A DNA stretch of 20,494 bases, from contig CAVGTF010000025.1 in NCBI GenBank assembly GCA_963632245.1, positions 1 through 20,494 on the forward strand. Reading direction: 5' to 3'. Of this stretch, positions 8,086 to 14,907 are shown piece after piece. This DNA comes from UBA1724 sp963632245 (GTDB taxonomy: Bacteria > Verrucomicrobiota > Lentisphaeria > Oligosphaerales > Oligosphaeraceae). The position numbers and the translations under genes are program-made. The notes beneath the pieces are model-generated. The model saw nothing but the letters and a program-made list of their open reading frames with translations. It ran no database searches and was not told the DNA's origin. How positions within the stretch are numbered: position 1 is the stretch's first letter; every line of letters starts with the position of its first letter.

Positions 8086-8129
8086 ACGCAAAAAAGGCGC
8101 GTCCCGTGATGGGGCGCGCCTTTTGCGTA
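8086..8129 (-). terminator. Rho-independent terminator after the ROK kinase gene
   Basis: Arms 8096-8105 and 8111-8120 pair over ten positions (one G-T/A-C position) around a 5-base loop. Reading the minus strand, six Ts follow (the As at 8090-8095). Outer bases TACGC/GCGTA extend the symmetry, so it may also work on the plus strand. Confidence 0.85.
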
Positions 8130-8141
8130 TGGACGGTATGG

Positions 8142-9125
8142 CTACTTTTCTTCCAGCAGTCCGTGTTGCTTCAGGTAGTAGAGGCCGGTGGAGACGCCAG
8201 CCAGTTCGCCGATGCCGAGGCCCAGTGCGCTGGTGCGCACGGTGCAAGTGGTGTAGTATTCCTTCCAGGTGAACTGTGGGATGAGTGCCTTGAGAGGCGT
8301 CATGAGGGTATCGCCTGCGTAGTAGGAGGTGGTTCCCAGCACGATGACCTCGGGGTTGTAAGCGCAGCAGACCACGCCGATGCCCTGCGCCAGGCGCATG
8401 CAGTACTCGTTCCACCACTCCAACGCCAGGGGGATCTTGGCGTGGACGCCCTCCAGGAGCGCCTTGAAATTCAGGTTCTCCAGCTTACCCTCCACGGAAG
8501 GCAGGCGGAAGAAGGCGTGATTGGGGTAGTCCTTGAGGTAGTTCTGCATCCTCTGCTGGACCGCGCGACCGCCGGCGTATGCCTCCAGGCATCCGCGCAG
8601 ACCGCAATTGCACAGCGGGCCATTCACATCCAAGACCACGTGGCCCATCTCGCCGGCATTGCCGGTGCATCCATGAAGCAAGTGCCCATCCGCGATGACG
8701 CCGGCGCCCACGCCCGTGGACATAGTGAGGTAGACCAGATTCTTCTTTCCCTGGCCGCTTCCGAAGAGCCACTCGGCCAGCGCGCCGGCATTGGCGTCAT
8801 TCTCCAAGGAGGCGGGGATTCCCAGCCGGTGTGCGATATCGTCGCGGATGGGGATCTGGTCGCCCCAGGTCATATTGGGGGAGCGCAGGAGCTGTCCTTT
8901 CTCCAGATCCAGGGGACCGGGGGCGGAGATGCCGCAGACCGCGACCTGCTGGAGGGTGATGCCCTGCTTGCCGATCAGCTCCTCTGCGGCCTTGGAGATC
9001 TTCTCCAGCGCCTCCTCGTAGGTGGCAGTGGAGGGAATGCGTCGGGAAGCTAGGATCTCGCCCTTTTCGTTGGACAGGCAGACGGCGATCTTCGTGCCGC
9101 CAATGTCAATGCCGAGGATGTACAT
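8142..9125 (-). CDS. ROK-family sugar kinase (glucokinase-like)
   Basis: A 327-residue cytoplasmic kinase of the ROK family, which phosphorylates hexoses or amino sugars with ATP. It opens with the phosphate-binding motif GIDIGGTK (5-12). The catalytic aspartate is in ENDANAG (D110). The sugar-binding segment NAGEMGH (156-162) precedes the ROK zinc signature CNCGLRGCLE (172-181), with H162 as the further ligand. There is no helix-turn-helix domain at the N-terminus, so it is a kinase rather than a NagC/XylR-type repressor. I chose the ATG at 9125 because DIGGTK normally lies within ten residues of the start; a longer frame upstream adds an unrelated stretch. Glucose, fructose or N-acetylglucosamine could be the substrate, and the neighbours do not decide. 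Its own terminator follows. Confidence 0.9.
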   Translation of the reverse strand: MYILGIDIGGTKIAVCLSNEKGEILASRRIPSTATYEEALEKISKAAEELIGKQGITLQQVAVCGISAPGPLDLEKGQLLRSPNMTWGDQIPIRDDIAHRLGIPASLENDANAGALAEWLFGSGQGKKNLVYLTMSTGVGAGVIADGHLLHGCTGNAGEMGHVVLDVNGPLCNCGLRGCLEAYAGGRAVQQRMQNYLKDYPNHAFFRLPSVEGKLENLNFKALLEGVHAKIPLALEWWNEYCMRLAQGIGVVCCAYNPEVIVLGTTSYYAGDTLMTPLKALIPQFTWKEYYTTCTVRTSALGLGIGELAGVSTGLYYLKQHGLLEEK

Positions 9126-9206
9126 GGTTCGTTGGATTGAAAAAACCGTGGGTTTACTTACAAAAATTCCTAACGCCACCGCGTATTACGCGCGGGGTGT
9201 CTTTCT

Positions 9207-9494
9207 CTAATGGAAAGCGGGTCCGGAGGGCCCGTCGCTGAAGAATCCAGGTCCGGAGGGGCCGTCGGCGAAAGCGGGACCGGAGGGGCCGTCACAGAAT
9301 GCGGGACCGGAGGGGCCGTCGCTATGGAAGCTCGCGGTAGGAGGCAGCGTGGACCGTACGGGCGTGCCCTTGGCCTTACCCTTTGCGGAGGATTTCTTCA
9401 CCGCCTTCGCGGGGGCGGTCTTCTGGTGAATGCTCACGGGACCGCCGGGTTCGCCCAGGGCAAAGAGCTCCAAATCAGTTTCGACATTCAGCAT
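9207..9494 (-). CDS. Small repeat peptide with four DGPSGP(A/G)F units
   Basis: I do not recognise this 95-residue protein. Residues 1-22 (MLNVETDLELFALGEPGGPV...) are mildly acidic and hydrophobic, like a leader or docking segment. Residues 23-47 are rich in Lys and Ala (PAKAVKKSSAKGKAKG). Residues 59-95 hold four repeats, DGPSGPAFC, DGPSGPAFA, DGPSGPGFFS and DGPSGPAFH. There is no signal peptide or membrane segment. The ATG overlaps the stop codon of the upstream glycosyltransferase (ATGCTGA, 9488-9494), and AAGGAA lies about 10 bases before it, so translation is probably coupled. The G-P-x pattern is collagen-like but too short for a collagen helix. One plausible idea is a ribosomally made multi-core peptide that the partner enzyme modifies, for example on the repeated Ser. 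That is inference. Coding status is supported by the repeat in frame and the overlap. Confidence 0.7.
   Translation of the reverse strand: MLNVETDLELFALGEPGGPVSIHQKTAPAKAVKKSSAKGKAKGTPVRSTLPPTASFHSDGPSGPAFCDGPSGPAFADGPSGPGFFSDGPSGPAFH
9210..9320 (-). repeat. 27/30-base coding repeat, four units
   Basis: Each unit begins GACGGNCCCTCCGGNCCN on the minus strand. Units are 27, 27, 30 and 27 bases, so the reading frame is kept. Differences are mostly at third codon positions and at the variable last residue of each unit. Confidence 0.88.
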
Positions 9495-10528
9495 TTTGAA
9501 TGAGATTCCTTTCTTGTGGCTCCGGGGGCGTAGTAGCCTCCGTAGCGATGTACGTTCCAAACAAAAAGAAGATATCGCCGATAGGCATCCGCCACGGCGT
9601 CCAAAGAAAAGCGCTCCAGCGCGCCCCGCCGGATGGCCTCGCGATTCAGCGTGGGCGCCTGGCGGACAGCATCGGAGAATTCGGCCTGCGTGCGGCAGCG
9701 GAAGCCATCCACGCCCTCGCGGATGATTTCGGGGAAAGATCCCCAATCGGTGGAGATGACGGGCGTGCCGCACATCATGGCCTCGATCGCCACATATCCG
9801 AAGGGCTCCAGGTAGAGGGTGGGCATGAGGACCGCACGGGCCTCGCCCAACAGCCGCGCTTTCTCGGCGCCGCCACAACCGCGATGGACCTCCCGGAACT
9901 CCAGTCCCGCCAGAGAGGCGGTCTCGCGCGCCAGCGCCACGCCCTTGTCCTCGGCGGCGCGTCCCAAGTAGACCAGGTAGTCCTTGGGAGTGGGCGTAAA
10001 TGGGTAGTCGTCGGGGTTAATGAAATGCGGGATGACGGTATCGAAGTAGCGGTCCTGCTGGGTCTCGGGCTGACGGGTATAGATGACCTGCTGCTGTGCG
10101 TAGGAGGGGAAGACGCGGTAGTTGCTCCAGCAGGTTCCGTAGCCCAGCATGGGCTCGAAGACCGGGATACCGCTGGACACCGTTACATCACACTGCGCCA
10201 CGCCGTAGATGGAGGCCACCCACTGCTGGGTGGCATCCGTCCCCACGTGCTCCGACAACGCCTTCGTCAACCGAGCGCTGTATTCCTGGTGCCAGAAATT
10301 CCGAAAGGACCACCGGGCATCCTCGGGAGGCACGCCGATGGAGACCACGGTGCCGTGGGTACCGGGCGGGCAGAGGGAGCCCTCCACGCCGTAGTAGAGA
10401 TACGGCAGCTCCAGGCGCTCCGCCAGCTGACAGAAGTTCCAGCAATTGAAGAGCTGGGAGTCCTCCGGATGCTCGGCGGTGCCCAGCGGCAGATCCGGGT
10501 GTCCTAGGATGTGCAGCAATCCGTCCAC
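9488..10528 (-). CDS. Family-4 glycosyltransferase (GT-B fold)
   Basis: A 346-residue retaining glycosyltransferase of the GT4 type, predicted to transfer a sugar from a nucleotide-sugar donor in the cytoplasm. The C-terminal donor domain starts near VYLGRAAEDKG (187-195) and carries the E-x7-E motif EPFGYVAIE (241-249), then CGTPVISTDWGSFPE. The N-terminal acceptor domain (1-175) includes HILGHPDLPLGTAEH, EPMLGYG and YRVFPSY, which resemble a subgroup of GT4 enzymes I know only as uncharacterised. The start is a GTG 12 bases after the argJ stop and in the same frame as argJ. The stop overlaps the start of the DGPSGPAF repeat peptide. The acceptor could be that peptide, a glycan or a lipid; position favours the peptide but does not prove it. 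Confidence 0.87.
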   Translation of the reverse strand: MDGLLHILGHPDLPLGTAEHPEDSQLFNCWNFCQLAERLELPYLYYGVEGSLCPPGTHGTVVSIGVPPEDARWSFRNFWHQEYSARLTKALSEHVGTDATQQWVASIYGVAQCDVTVSSGIPVFEPMLGYGTCWSNYRVFPSYAQQQVIYTRQPETQQDRYFDTVIPHFINPDDYPFTPTPKDYLVYLGRAAEDKGVALARETASLAGLEFREVHRGCGGAEKARLLGEARAVLMPTLYLEPFGYVAIEAMMCGTPVISTDWGSFPEIIREGVDGFRCRTQAEFSDAVRQAPTLNREAIRRGALERFSLDAVADAYRRYLLFVWNVHRYGGYYAPGATRKESHSKC

Positions 10529-10540
10529 GCGGGGAAAAAC

Positions 10541-11785
10541 CTAGGTGTGATAATCGGCGTTGATCTTCACGTAGTCGTGGCTCAAATCGCAGGTCCAGAT
10601 CTGGAATTGTCCGGGGCCCTGTCCCACGGAGAGCCGCACCTGGAAGGAGCGCTTCTTCAGCACGGCGGCCAGCTCGGCCTCGGTGCACTTCTTGGCGGAG
10701 AGACCGCTAAGCACCACGGGGCGATCGTCGAAGTAGAGATCCACCTGGGTGGGCTTGAAGGGCACATGGCTGTATCCGGCAGCGCAGAGGATTCGTCCCC
10801 AGTTGGGATCCGCACCATACCAGGCGGTCTTGCAGAGCGGCGAGCGGGCGATGGCCTCGGCAATCTGCCGCGCGCTCTGGTTATCCAGGGTGCCGGAGAC
10901 CCGCAGATCCACGAATTTAGTGACGCCCTCGCCGTCCATCACCATCGCCTTCGCCAAATATGCCGCGCAGAATTCCAATGCGGCAGTAAAGGCCTCGAGC
11001 TCGGGGGTATCGGGGAGAATGACCGCATTTTCGGCGGCGCCATTGGCCAGCACGACCATGGTGTCGTTGGTGGAGGTATCGCCATCCACGATGATGCGGT
11101 TGAAGGAGCGCTCCAGGGCGGTCTGAAGGGCGGTCTGGAGGGCGTCGCGGCAGATGGCGGCGTCGGTGGTGAAATACGCCAGCATGGTTGCCTGTCGTGG
11201 CCGCGTCTGACAGAGGGTCATCTGGGGGGCGATCATGCCGGCGCCCTTGGTCATGGCACCAATGGTGATCGTCTTGCCACCAATCTCCAGAGAGACCGCC
11301 ACGCGCTTCTCCACGGTATCCGTGGTCATGATGGCGCGGGCGGCATCGTGGCTGCCCTTCTCGGAAAGCGCCGACACCGCCAGGTCAATGCCGTGGCGAA
11401 TGATGCCCATGGGCAGGAATTCGCCAATGACGCCCGTGGAAGAGACCAGCACCTGGTCCGTAGTCACATGCAATTTCTCGGCAGCATACGCCGCCATGGC
11501 GCGGGTATCCTGGGCACCCTGCGCACCCGTGCAGGCGTTGGCGACACCACTGTTCACCACTACCGCACGGACCGGCTCCTCACGGCGAATCACCCTGCGG
11601 TCCCACTCGACAGGCGCGGCAGCAAAGAGGTTGCTCGTGAATGCGCCCGCGACCTCCGCAGGACGCTCACTGAAAATCATCGCCAAATCAGGAGCACCGC
11701 TCTTCTTCAAACCAGAGGTGACGCCCGCGGCCAAAAAGCCCCGCGGAGAACAGACTCCGCCATCAGGTAATGCTTGGAAATCCAT
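10541..11785 (-). CDS. argJ: Arginine biosynthesis bifunctional protein ArgJ
   Basis: Glutamate N-acetyltransferase / ornithine acetyltransferase, which in bifunctional forms both makes N-acetylglutamate and transfers the acetyl group from N-acetylornithine. The 414-residue protein has the oxyanion segment STGVIG (116-121), KGAGMIAPQM (180-189), and the autoprocessing site at ATML, where Thr200 would become the nucleophile of the beta chain. The C-terminus DLSHDYVKINADYHT is typical. An oddity is about nine extra residues, TLCQTRPRQ, between MIAPQM and ATML, where most homologues run straight on. I chose the ATG at 11785. The longer frame to 11920 would read through intergenic repeats. No Shine-Dalgarno is visible; a run of Ts precedes the start. 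It is followed closely by the glycosyltransferase gene. Confidence 0.94.
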   Translation of the reverse strand: MDFQALPDGGVCSPRGFLAAGVTSGLKKSGAPDLAMIFSERPAEVAGAFTSNLFAAAPVEWDRRVIRREEPVRAVVVNSGVANACTGAQGAQDTRAMAAYAAEKLHVTTDQVLVSSTGVIGEFLPMGIIRHGIDLAVSALSEKGSHDAARAIMTTDTVEKRVAVSLEIGGKTITIGAMTKGAGMIAPQMTLCQTRPRQATMLAYFTTDAAICRDALQTALQTALERSFNRIIVDGDTSTNDTMVVLANGAAENAVILPDTPELEAFTAALEFCAAYLAKAMVMDGEGVTKFVDLRVSGTLDNQSARQIAEAIARSPLCKTAWYGADPNWGRILCAAGYSHVPFKPTQVDLYFDDRPVVLSGLSAKKCTEAELAAVLKKRSFQVRLSVGQGPGQFQIWTCDLSHDYVKINADYHT

Positions 11786-11843
11786 AAAAATGCAAAAAAA
11801 GGAGGAAGGAGGAAGGAGTTTGCGGTCGGGGCTACGCCCCTCC

Positions 11844-11871
11844 AATGAGGAATGAGGAATGAGGAATGAGG
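11844..11871 (+). repeat. AATGAGG heptamer tandem repeat
   Basis: Four exact 7-base units, AATGAGG, directly joined. On the coding (minus) side they read CCTCATT. They lie 59 bases upstream of the argJ start. Confidence 0.9.
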
Positions 11872-12042
11872 AGTTTCGGCCACTCTGCAGTGGGCCTTGC
11901 CGCCACTGCGGTGGCGCCAAACCGCCAGCGGCGCCAGAGTGCGCCGCAATTGCAAATTAGAAATTCGCACTATCGCGCAGTGTACAATGCGCGATGCACC
12001 GTACCGCCGGTAGGCGGAAAAGCGCCTGCGGCACCTTGCAAA

Positions 12043-12060
12043 CTAGCCACTAGCCACTAA
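12043..12060 (-). repeat. TAG-type heptamer repeat directly after ribE
   Basis: On the minus strand TTAGTGGC, TAGTGGC and TAG follow the ribE stop after one base. The three TAG triplets occupy three different frames. It matches the array at 6406-6429 in sequence and in position relative to the upstream gene. Confidence 0.7.
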
Positions 12061-12061
12061 T

Positions 12062-12691
12062 TCAGAATCCCGCGTTTCGAAGAGTCTCCAGGGAGATGTT
12101 CGAGGTGTGTTTCTGGAAATCGGCCAGGTATCGCCCTACGATATCGGCCTCCAGATTCACGCGGGAGCCGTTCTTCAGCAGATGGAGATCGGTGTGCTCC
12201 CAGGTGTGGGGGATGAGGCAAACCGAGAAGGACTCCGCAGTGCACTTCGCCACCGTGAGAGAGACGCCGTTGATGGTCACGGAGCCCTTCATCACCAGCG
12301 GAAAATCCGCAGGATCGGGACGGTGAATGGTCAGGACACGGTCGCCATCGCGGACCGCCACGCTCATCACGCGCTCCGCGCAGTCCACATGTCCCTGGAC
12401 GATGTGTCCGCCCAGCCGATCGCCCACCGCCAGCGCAGGCTCGATGTTCACCTTCTGACCAGCGGTGTATTCTCCGAAGATGGTCCGACGGAGAGTCTCC
12501 TGGAGACAATGGAAGGTGCATCGGGAGCCATCCAGGACGGCGATGGTCTGGCAGACGCCATCCACGGCAATGCTGTCGCCCAGTTTCAGGGATTCGGGCG
12601 GCAGGGCGGTATCCACCACCAGCCGCGCGCCATCCTGGCGGGTCTGGAGGGAGAGGACGGTCCCCTGTGCTTGCACAATGCCAGTAAACAT
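12062..12691 (-). CDS. ribE: Riboflavin synthase, alpha chain
   Basis: Catalyses the last step of riboflavin synthesis, dismutation of two 6,7-dimethyl-8-ribityllumazine molecules. The 209-residue protein begins with the invariant MFTGIVQ and has two lumazine-binding barrels. Barrel one carries GDSIAVDGVCQT (38-49) and barrel two carries GHIVQGHVD (94-102) and GSVTINGVSLTV (136-147). Length is typical. It starts 6 bases after the ribD stop, so the two are surely co-transcribed. No FMN riboswitch is seen upstream of the pair. Called ribE here (ribC in E. coli usage). Confidence 0.95.
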   Translation of the reverse strand: MFTGIVQAQGTVLSLQTRQDGARLVVDTALPPESLKLGDSIAVDGVCQTIAVLDGSRCTFHCLQETLRRTIFGEYTAGQKVNIEPALAVGDRLGGHIVQGHVDCAERVMSVAVRDGDRVLTIHRPDPADFPLVMKGSVTINGVSLTVAKCTAESFSVCLIPHTWEHTDLHLLKNGSRVNLEADIVGRYLADFQKHTSNISLETLRNAGF

Positions 12692-12697
12692 AGTAGA

Positions 12698-13738
12698 CTA
12701 CTTGCAGTTGTCGGGGTAAGCGATGTAGAGGAGGTCCTCGCCCACCATCTCCAAGCGGATCCGCGAGAGATGCACCGCGGCATCCAGGGATTCGGGGGCG
12801 GCGCCGCCCACGGCGGGAATGGAGTCGCGTCCACCGATGATCTTCGGTGCCAGGAAGAAGTAGATCTGGTTAACCACGCCGCAGGAGAGCGCGTTGGCGG
12901 CCAATTCGCCGCCGCCCTCGATGAGAAGGACGGTCTTTTCCTCGGCGCCCCAGATGGAGAGGAAGGTATCCCAGGCCTCGGGAGTATCGGGCTGCGCCTC
13001 CACCAGCGGCCGATCGGTCGCCATAGTGAGGTGCAGATCGCTGGGGAGGGGCTGACTCGTCCAGACCACGGGCACGGGCTGCCGCTGCCAATTCGGGGGT
13101 TCGCGGACGGTGAGCTGCGGATTATCACGGCGCGCGGTCTGTCCGCCCACCATGATCATGTCGGAGAGCTGACGGAGGCGATGCGCGCGGCGGCGCGCCT
13201 CGGGACCCGTGATCCACTGGGATTCGCCATTGGGCAGCGCAATCTTTCCGTCCAGAGAGAGTCCCAGTTTCAGGATGACCCAGGGGCGCTTCCGCTGGAT
13301 CCACCAGAAGAAGTGCTCGTTCAGGCGCTCGCATTCCTCGCGGCAGACATCGGTGACCACCTCAATGCCGGCGGCCTGGAGGCGCTCCACGGCGGCACCG
13401 CTATGGGCGGGATTCTTGTCCAGGCATCCCATGACCACGCGGCGAATTCCGGAGCGGATGATTGCCTCGCAGCAGGGCGGGGTGCGTCCGGTGGTGGTGC
13501 AGGGTTCCAGAGTCACATAGAGGGTGGCGTGAGAGAGATCTGCGCCGGGAGGCAACGCCTGCAATGCGCGGATCTCCGCGTGTGCCTCGCCCGCCTTGGC
13601 GTGAAAGCCCCGGGAGAGCTCATGGTCCTCCGTGGCAATCACGGCGCCGACCATGGGGTTCGGAGAACAAGTCCCCCAGCCCTTCTCCGCCTCCTGCAAG
13701 GCAATCTGCATCCATTGTCGATCTATGTCACTAAGCAT
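12698..13738 (-). CDS. ribD: Bifunctional riboflavin deaminase/reductase RibD
   Basis: Performs deamination of the pyrimidine ring and reduction of the ribosyl chain, two early steps of riboflavin synthesis. The 346-residue protein has an N-terminal zinc deaminase domain with HAE (53-55) and PCTTTGRTPPC (79-89), and a C-terminal reductase domain starting near RPWVILKLGLSLDGK, with ITGPEAR and MVGGQTARRDNP. In the zinc motif the usual His of PCxHxGRTPPC is Thr; the zinc ligands (His53, Cys80, Cys89) remain. I chose the ATG at 13738, which places the deaminase helix at the expected distance; a TTG ten codons upstream is possible. ribE follows after 6 bases. A 57-base gap separates it from the glycosyltransferase upstream. 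Confidence 0.94.
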   Translation of the reverse strand: MLSDIDRQWMQIALQEAEKGWGTCSPNPMVGAVIATEDHELSRGFHAKAGEAHAEIRALQALPPGADLSHATLYVTLEPCTTTGRTPPCCEAIIRSGIRRVVMGCLDKNPAHSGAAVERLQAAGIEVVTDVCREECERLNEHFFWWIQRKRPWVILKLGLSLDGKIALPNGESQWITGPEARRRAHRLRQLSDMIMVGGQTARRDNPQLTVREPPNWQRQPVPVVWTSQPLPSDLHLTMATDRPLVEAQPDTPEAWDTFLSIWGAEEKTVLLIEGGGELAANALSCGVVNQIYFFLAPKIIGGRDSIPAVGGAAPESLDAAVHLSRIRLEMVGEDLLYIAYPDNCK

Positions 13739-13795
13739 GTCAGTGCGTGTTCTTGGTGCCGGTTTCAAAAAAGGAATCGGTCAAAAGAAGGTCAT

Positions 13796-14554
13796 TCAGC
13801 GTCCCAGGAGGCTCCTAAGAAGGAGCGCCAGTGCGGGGATGGGGTTCCAGAAAGAGCCGTGTTTCCGGGCAGCGCGGTAGGTCTCGCGACGCGCCAAAGC
13901 GCGGCTGCTATTCGCCAGCCCGCCCAGCTGCATGTGGACGCCCGCGGGCTCCGGGAGATAACGCCACTTTACACCATGGTTCCGACAGCGCCAGACGAAA
14001 TCATAATCCGCAGCAATGCGCAGCATGACATCGTAGAGCCCCACGCTCTCGTAGACGCTCCGGCGAAAGAAGGTCCCCGGATGCGGCACCGGCATCTTCC
14101 AGGAAAGTCGCGAGAGCGGTTGCGGATGGAAGACCCAGGACTTCCCGGGCTCCGGATGATCCATGGACACCGGCACCGAGACCGCGCCGAGCTCGGAATC
14201 CGCGCCGAAGGCCTCGCAGACCCGGGACAGGAGCGTGGGCTCGTACCAGTCGTCGGCATTCAGCAATCCAATCACCTCACTCTGCGCTTCACGAAGCGCC
14301 TGGTTCCAGGCATTGGGAATCCCCGCTTCGCCAGGCACACGCCGCTGCGGCTCCACTATCAGCGGAATGCCACGCGCCTGAAAGCGCGGACGATACGCCT
14401 CCAGCAACGACAAAGTGCCGTCAGTGGACCCGCCGTCCACCACGCGATACTCCGCGGGAGCCGTCTCCTGTGCCAGCACGGAATCCAGGGTCCGCGACAG
14501 GGTCTTCTCCGCATTCCAGCAGATGGTAACCAGCGTGACAGCGGGAGCGCTCAT
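13796..14554 (-). CDS. Family-2 glycosyltransferase (WfgS/WcaE-like)
   Basis: A 252-residue GT-A fold glycosyltransferase likely to act on a surface polysaccharide or lipid-linked glycan at the cytoplasmic face. It opens with APAVTLVTICWNAEKTL, and has VVDGGSTDGT (38-47) and LLNADDWYEP (98-107), where the Asp pair binds the metal and nucleotide sugar. The Ala-Asp-Tyr-Asp in RIAADYDF further on fits the acceptor side. No membrane segment is evident, although the last 20 residues are Leu-rich. I chose the ATG at 14554, because it overlaps the stop of the upstream DUF2304 gene as ATGA (14551-14554), a coupled arrangement, and because the domain starts at once. Confidence 0.92.
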   Translation of the reverse strand: MSAPAVTLVTICWNAEKTLSRTLDSVLAQETAPAEYRVVDGGSTDGTLSLLEAYRPRFQARGIPLIVEPQRRVPGEAGIPNAWNQALREAQSEVIGLLNADDWYEPTLLSRVCEAFGADSELGAVSVPVSMDHPEPGKSWVFHPQPLSRLSWKMPVPHPGTFFRRSVYESVGLYDVMLRIAADYDFVWRCRNHGVKWRYLPEPAGVHMQLGGLANSSRALARRETYRAARKHGSFWNPIPALALLLRSLLGR

Positions 14555-14907
14555 GATGCCTTGGGGGAAGAGTCTGATGATGCACCGTCCTCGCGGCGTG
14601 CCGTAAGGATGGCGATCTCCCGGGTAAGGAGGGTGATCTGGCGCTCCAGCCGACGGAATTTCGCCAGAATCACCAGGATTGCGGCGTATCCGGCCAAGAC
14701 TGCCAGGTAGAAGAGGAGATCCGTGCCGCGGCCAACACCCACCTTCGCCGCCAGCCAATTGGTGGTCTCGGGAAAGAGCACCAGGAGGGTCCCGCCCAGC
14801 AGCTGCACCGCCAGAAAGAGCCGCGTTGCCAGACGGCTCCGCAACGCCAGCAGCGCGCAGAGGGTCAGCAGGAGCAATCCGCCAATGAGAATGACGCGGA
14901 TGGCCAT
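14551..14907 (-). CDS. Small membrane protein, DUF2304-like
   Basis: A 118-residue protein with three hydrophobic helices (about residues 5-22, 29-47 and 64-82) followed by a charged helix, RRLERQITLLTREIAILTAR, that may form a short coiled coil. Length, helix pattern and position next to a family-2 glycosyltransferase fit DUF2304. Proteins of that family are often found beside glycosyltransferases and may help them at the membrane; their exact role is unknown. The ATG directly follows the stop codon of the fusion protein upstream, and its own stop overlaps the next ATG, so all three are co-translated. Confidence 0.75.
   Translation of the reverse strand: MAIRVILIGGLLLLTLCALLALRSRLATRLFLAVQLLGGTLLVLFPETTNWLAAKVGVGRGTDLLFYLAVLAGYAAILVILAKFRRLERQITLLTREIAILTARREDGASSDSSPKAS

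Larger units (their letters stand above)
7827..8141. other. 315-base gap between two minus-strand genes
   Basis: I see no gene here. The left part (7827-8005) is AT-rich and carries several copies of AATTTCC or GGAAAT-like words, plus the ATPase promoter. The middle (8009-8085) holds a hairpin CTTGCC-GCAA-GGCAAG (8013-8028), a wider inverted repeat CCCGGC/GCCGGG (8030-8035 and 8059-8064), and the word ACTCCTTCCTCC followed by Ts. The latter arrangement recurs between ribE and argJ. The right part (8086-8129) is the terminator of the ROK kinase gene. Confidence 0.6.
11786..12061. repeat. 276-base intergenic repeat mosaic between ribE and argJ
   Basis: No gene is seen. From right to left along the minus strand: TAG-type heptamers just after ribE (12043-12060), then a chain of small hairpins, namely CCGCC/GGCGG (12004-12017), ATCGCGCA/TGCGCGAT (11972-11995), CGCC/GGCG (11923-11933), CGCCAC/GTGGCG (11901-11916) and CCACT/AGTGG (11880-11893). 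Then come AATGAGG heptamers, GGGGC/GCCCC (11828-11840), and a GGAGGAA-type heptamer (11801-11818) running into seven As. It looks like an accumulation of short mobile or slippage-derived repeats. Confidence 0.75.

Noticed and set aside
9179..9206. Terminator after the repeat peptide
   Set aside because: CCGCG/CGCGG can pair, but the T-run comes about 15 bases later and is short, so evidence is too weak to list it.
9207..9494. Bacterial collagen-like protein
   Set aside because: The Gly-Pro-x triplets come in pairs interrupted by Phe and Asp, so no continuous Gly-x-y run exists for a triple helix.
11786..11920. N-terminal extension of ArgJ
   Set aside because: The frame stays open to 11920 but translates heptamer repeats and has no similarity to ArgJ; the ATG at 11785 fits the family start.
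13739..13795. FMN riboswitch before ribD
   Set aside because: The gap is only 57 bases, too short for the FMN aptamer, and none of its conserved hairpin sequences is present. Only a weak inverted repeat is seen.
12107..14710. A very long open frame on the plus strand opposite ribE, ribD and the GT2 gene
   Set aside because: It runs antisense to three well-recognised genes, has no recognisable domain and is explained by GC-rich codon bias leaving the opposite strand free of stops. Similar long antisense frames opposite the pilus, fusion and helicase genes were left out for the same reason.
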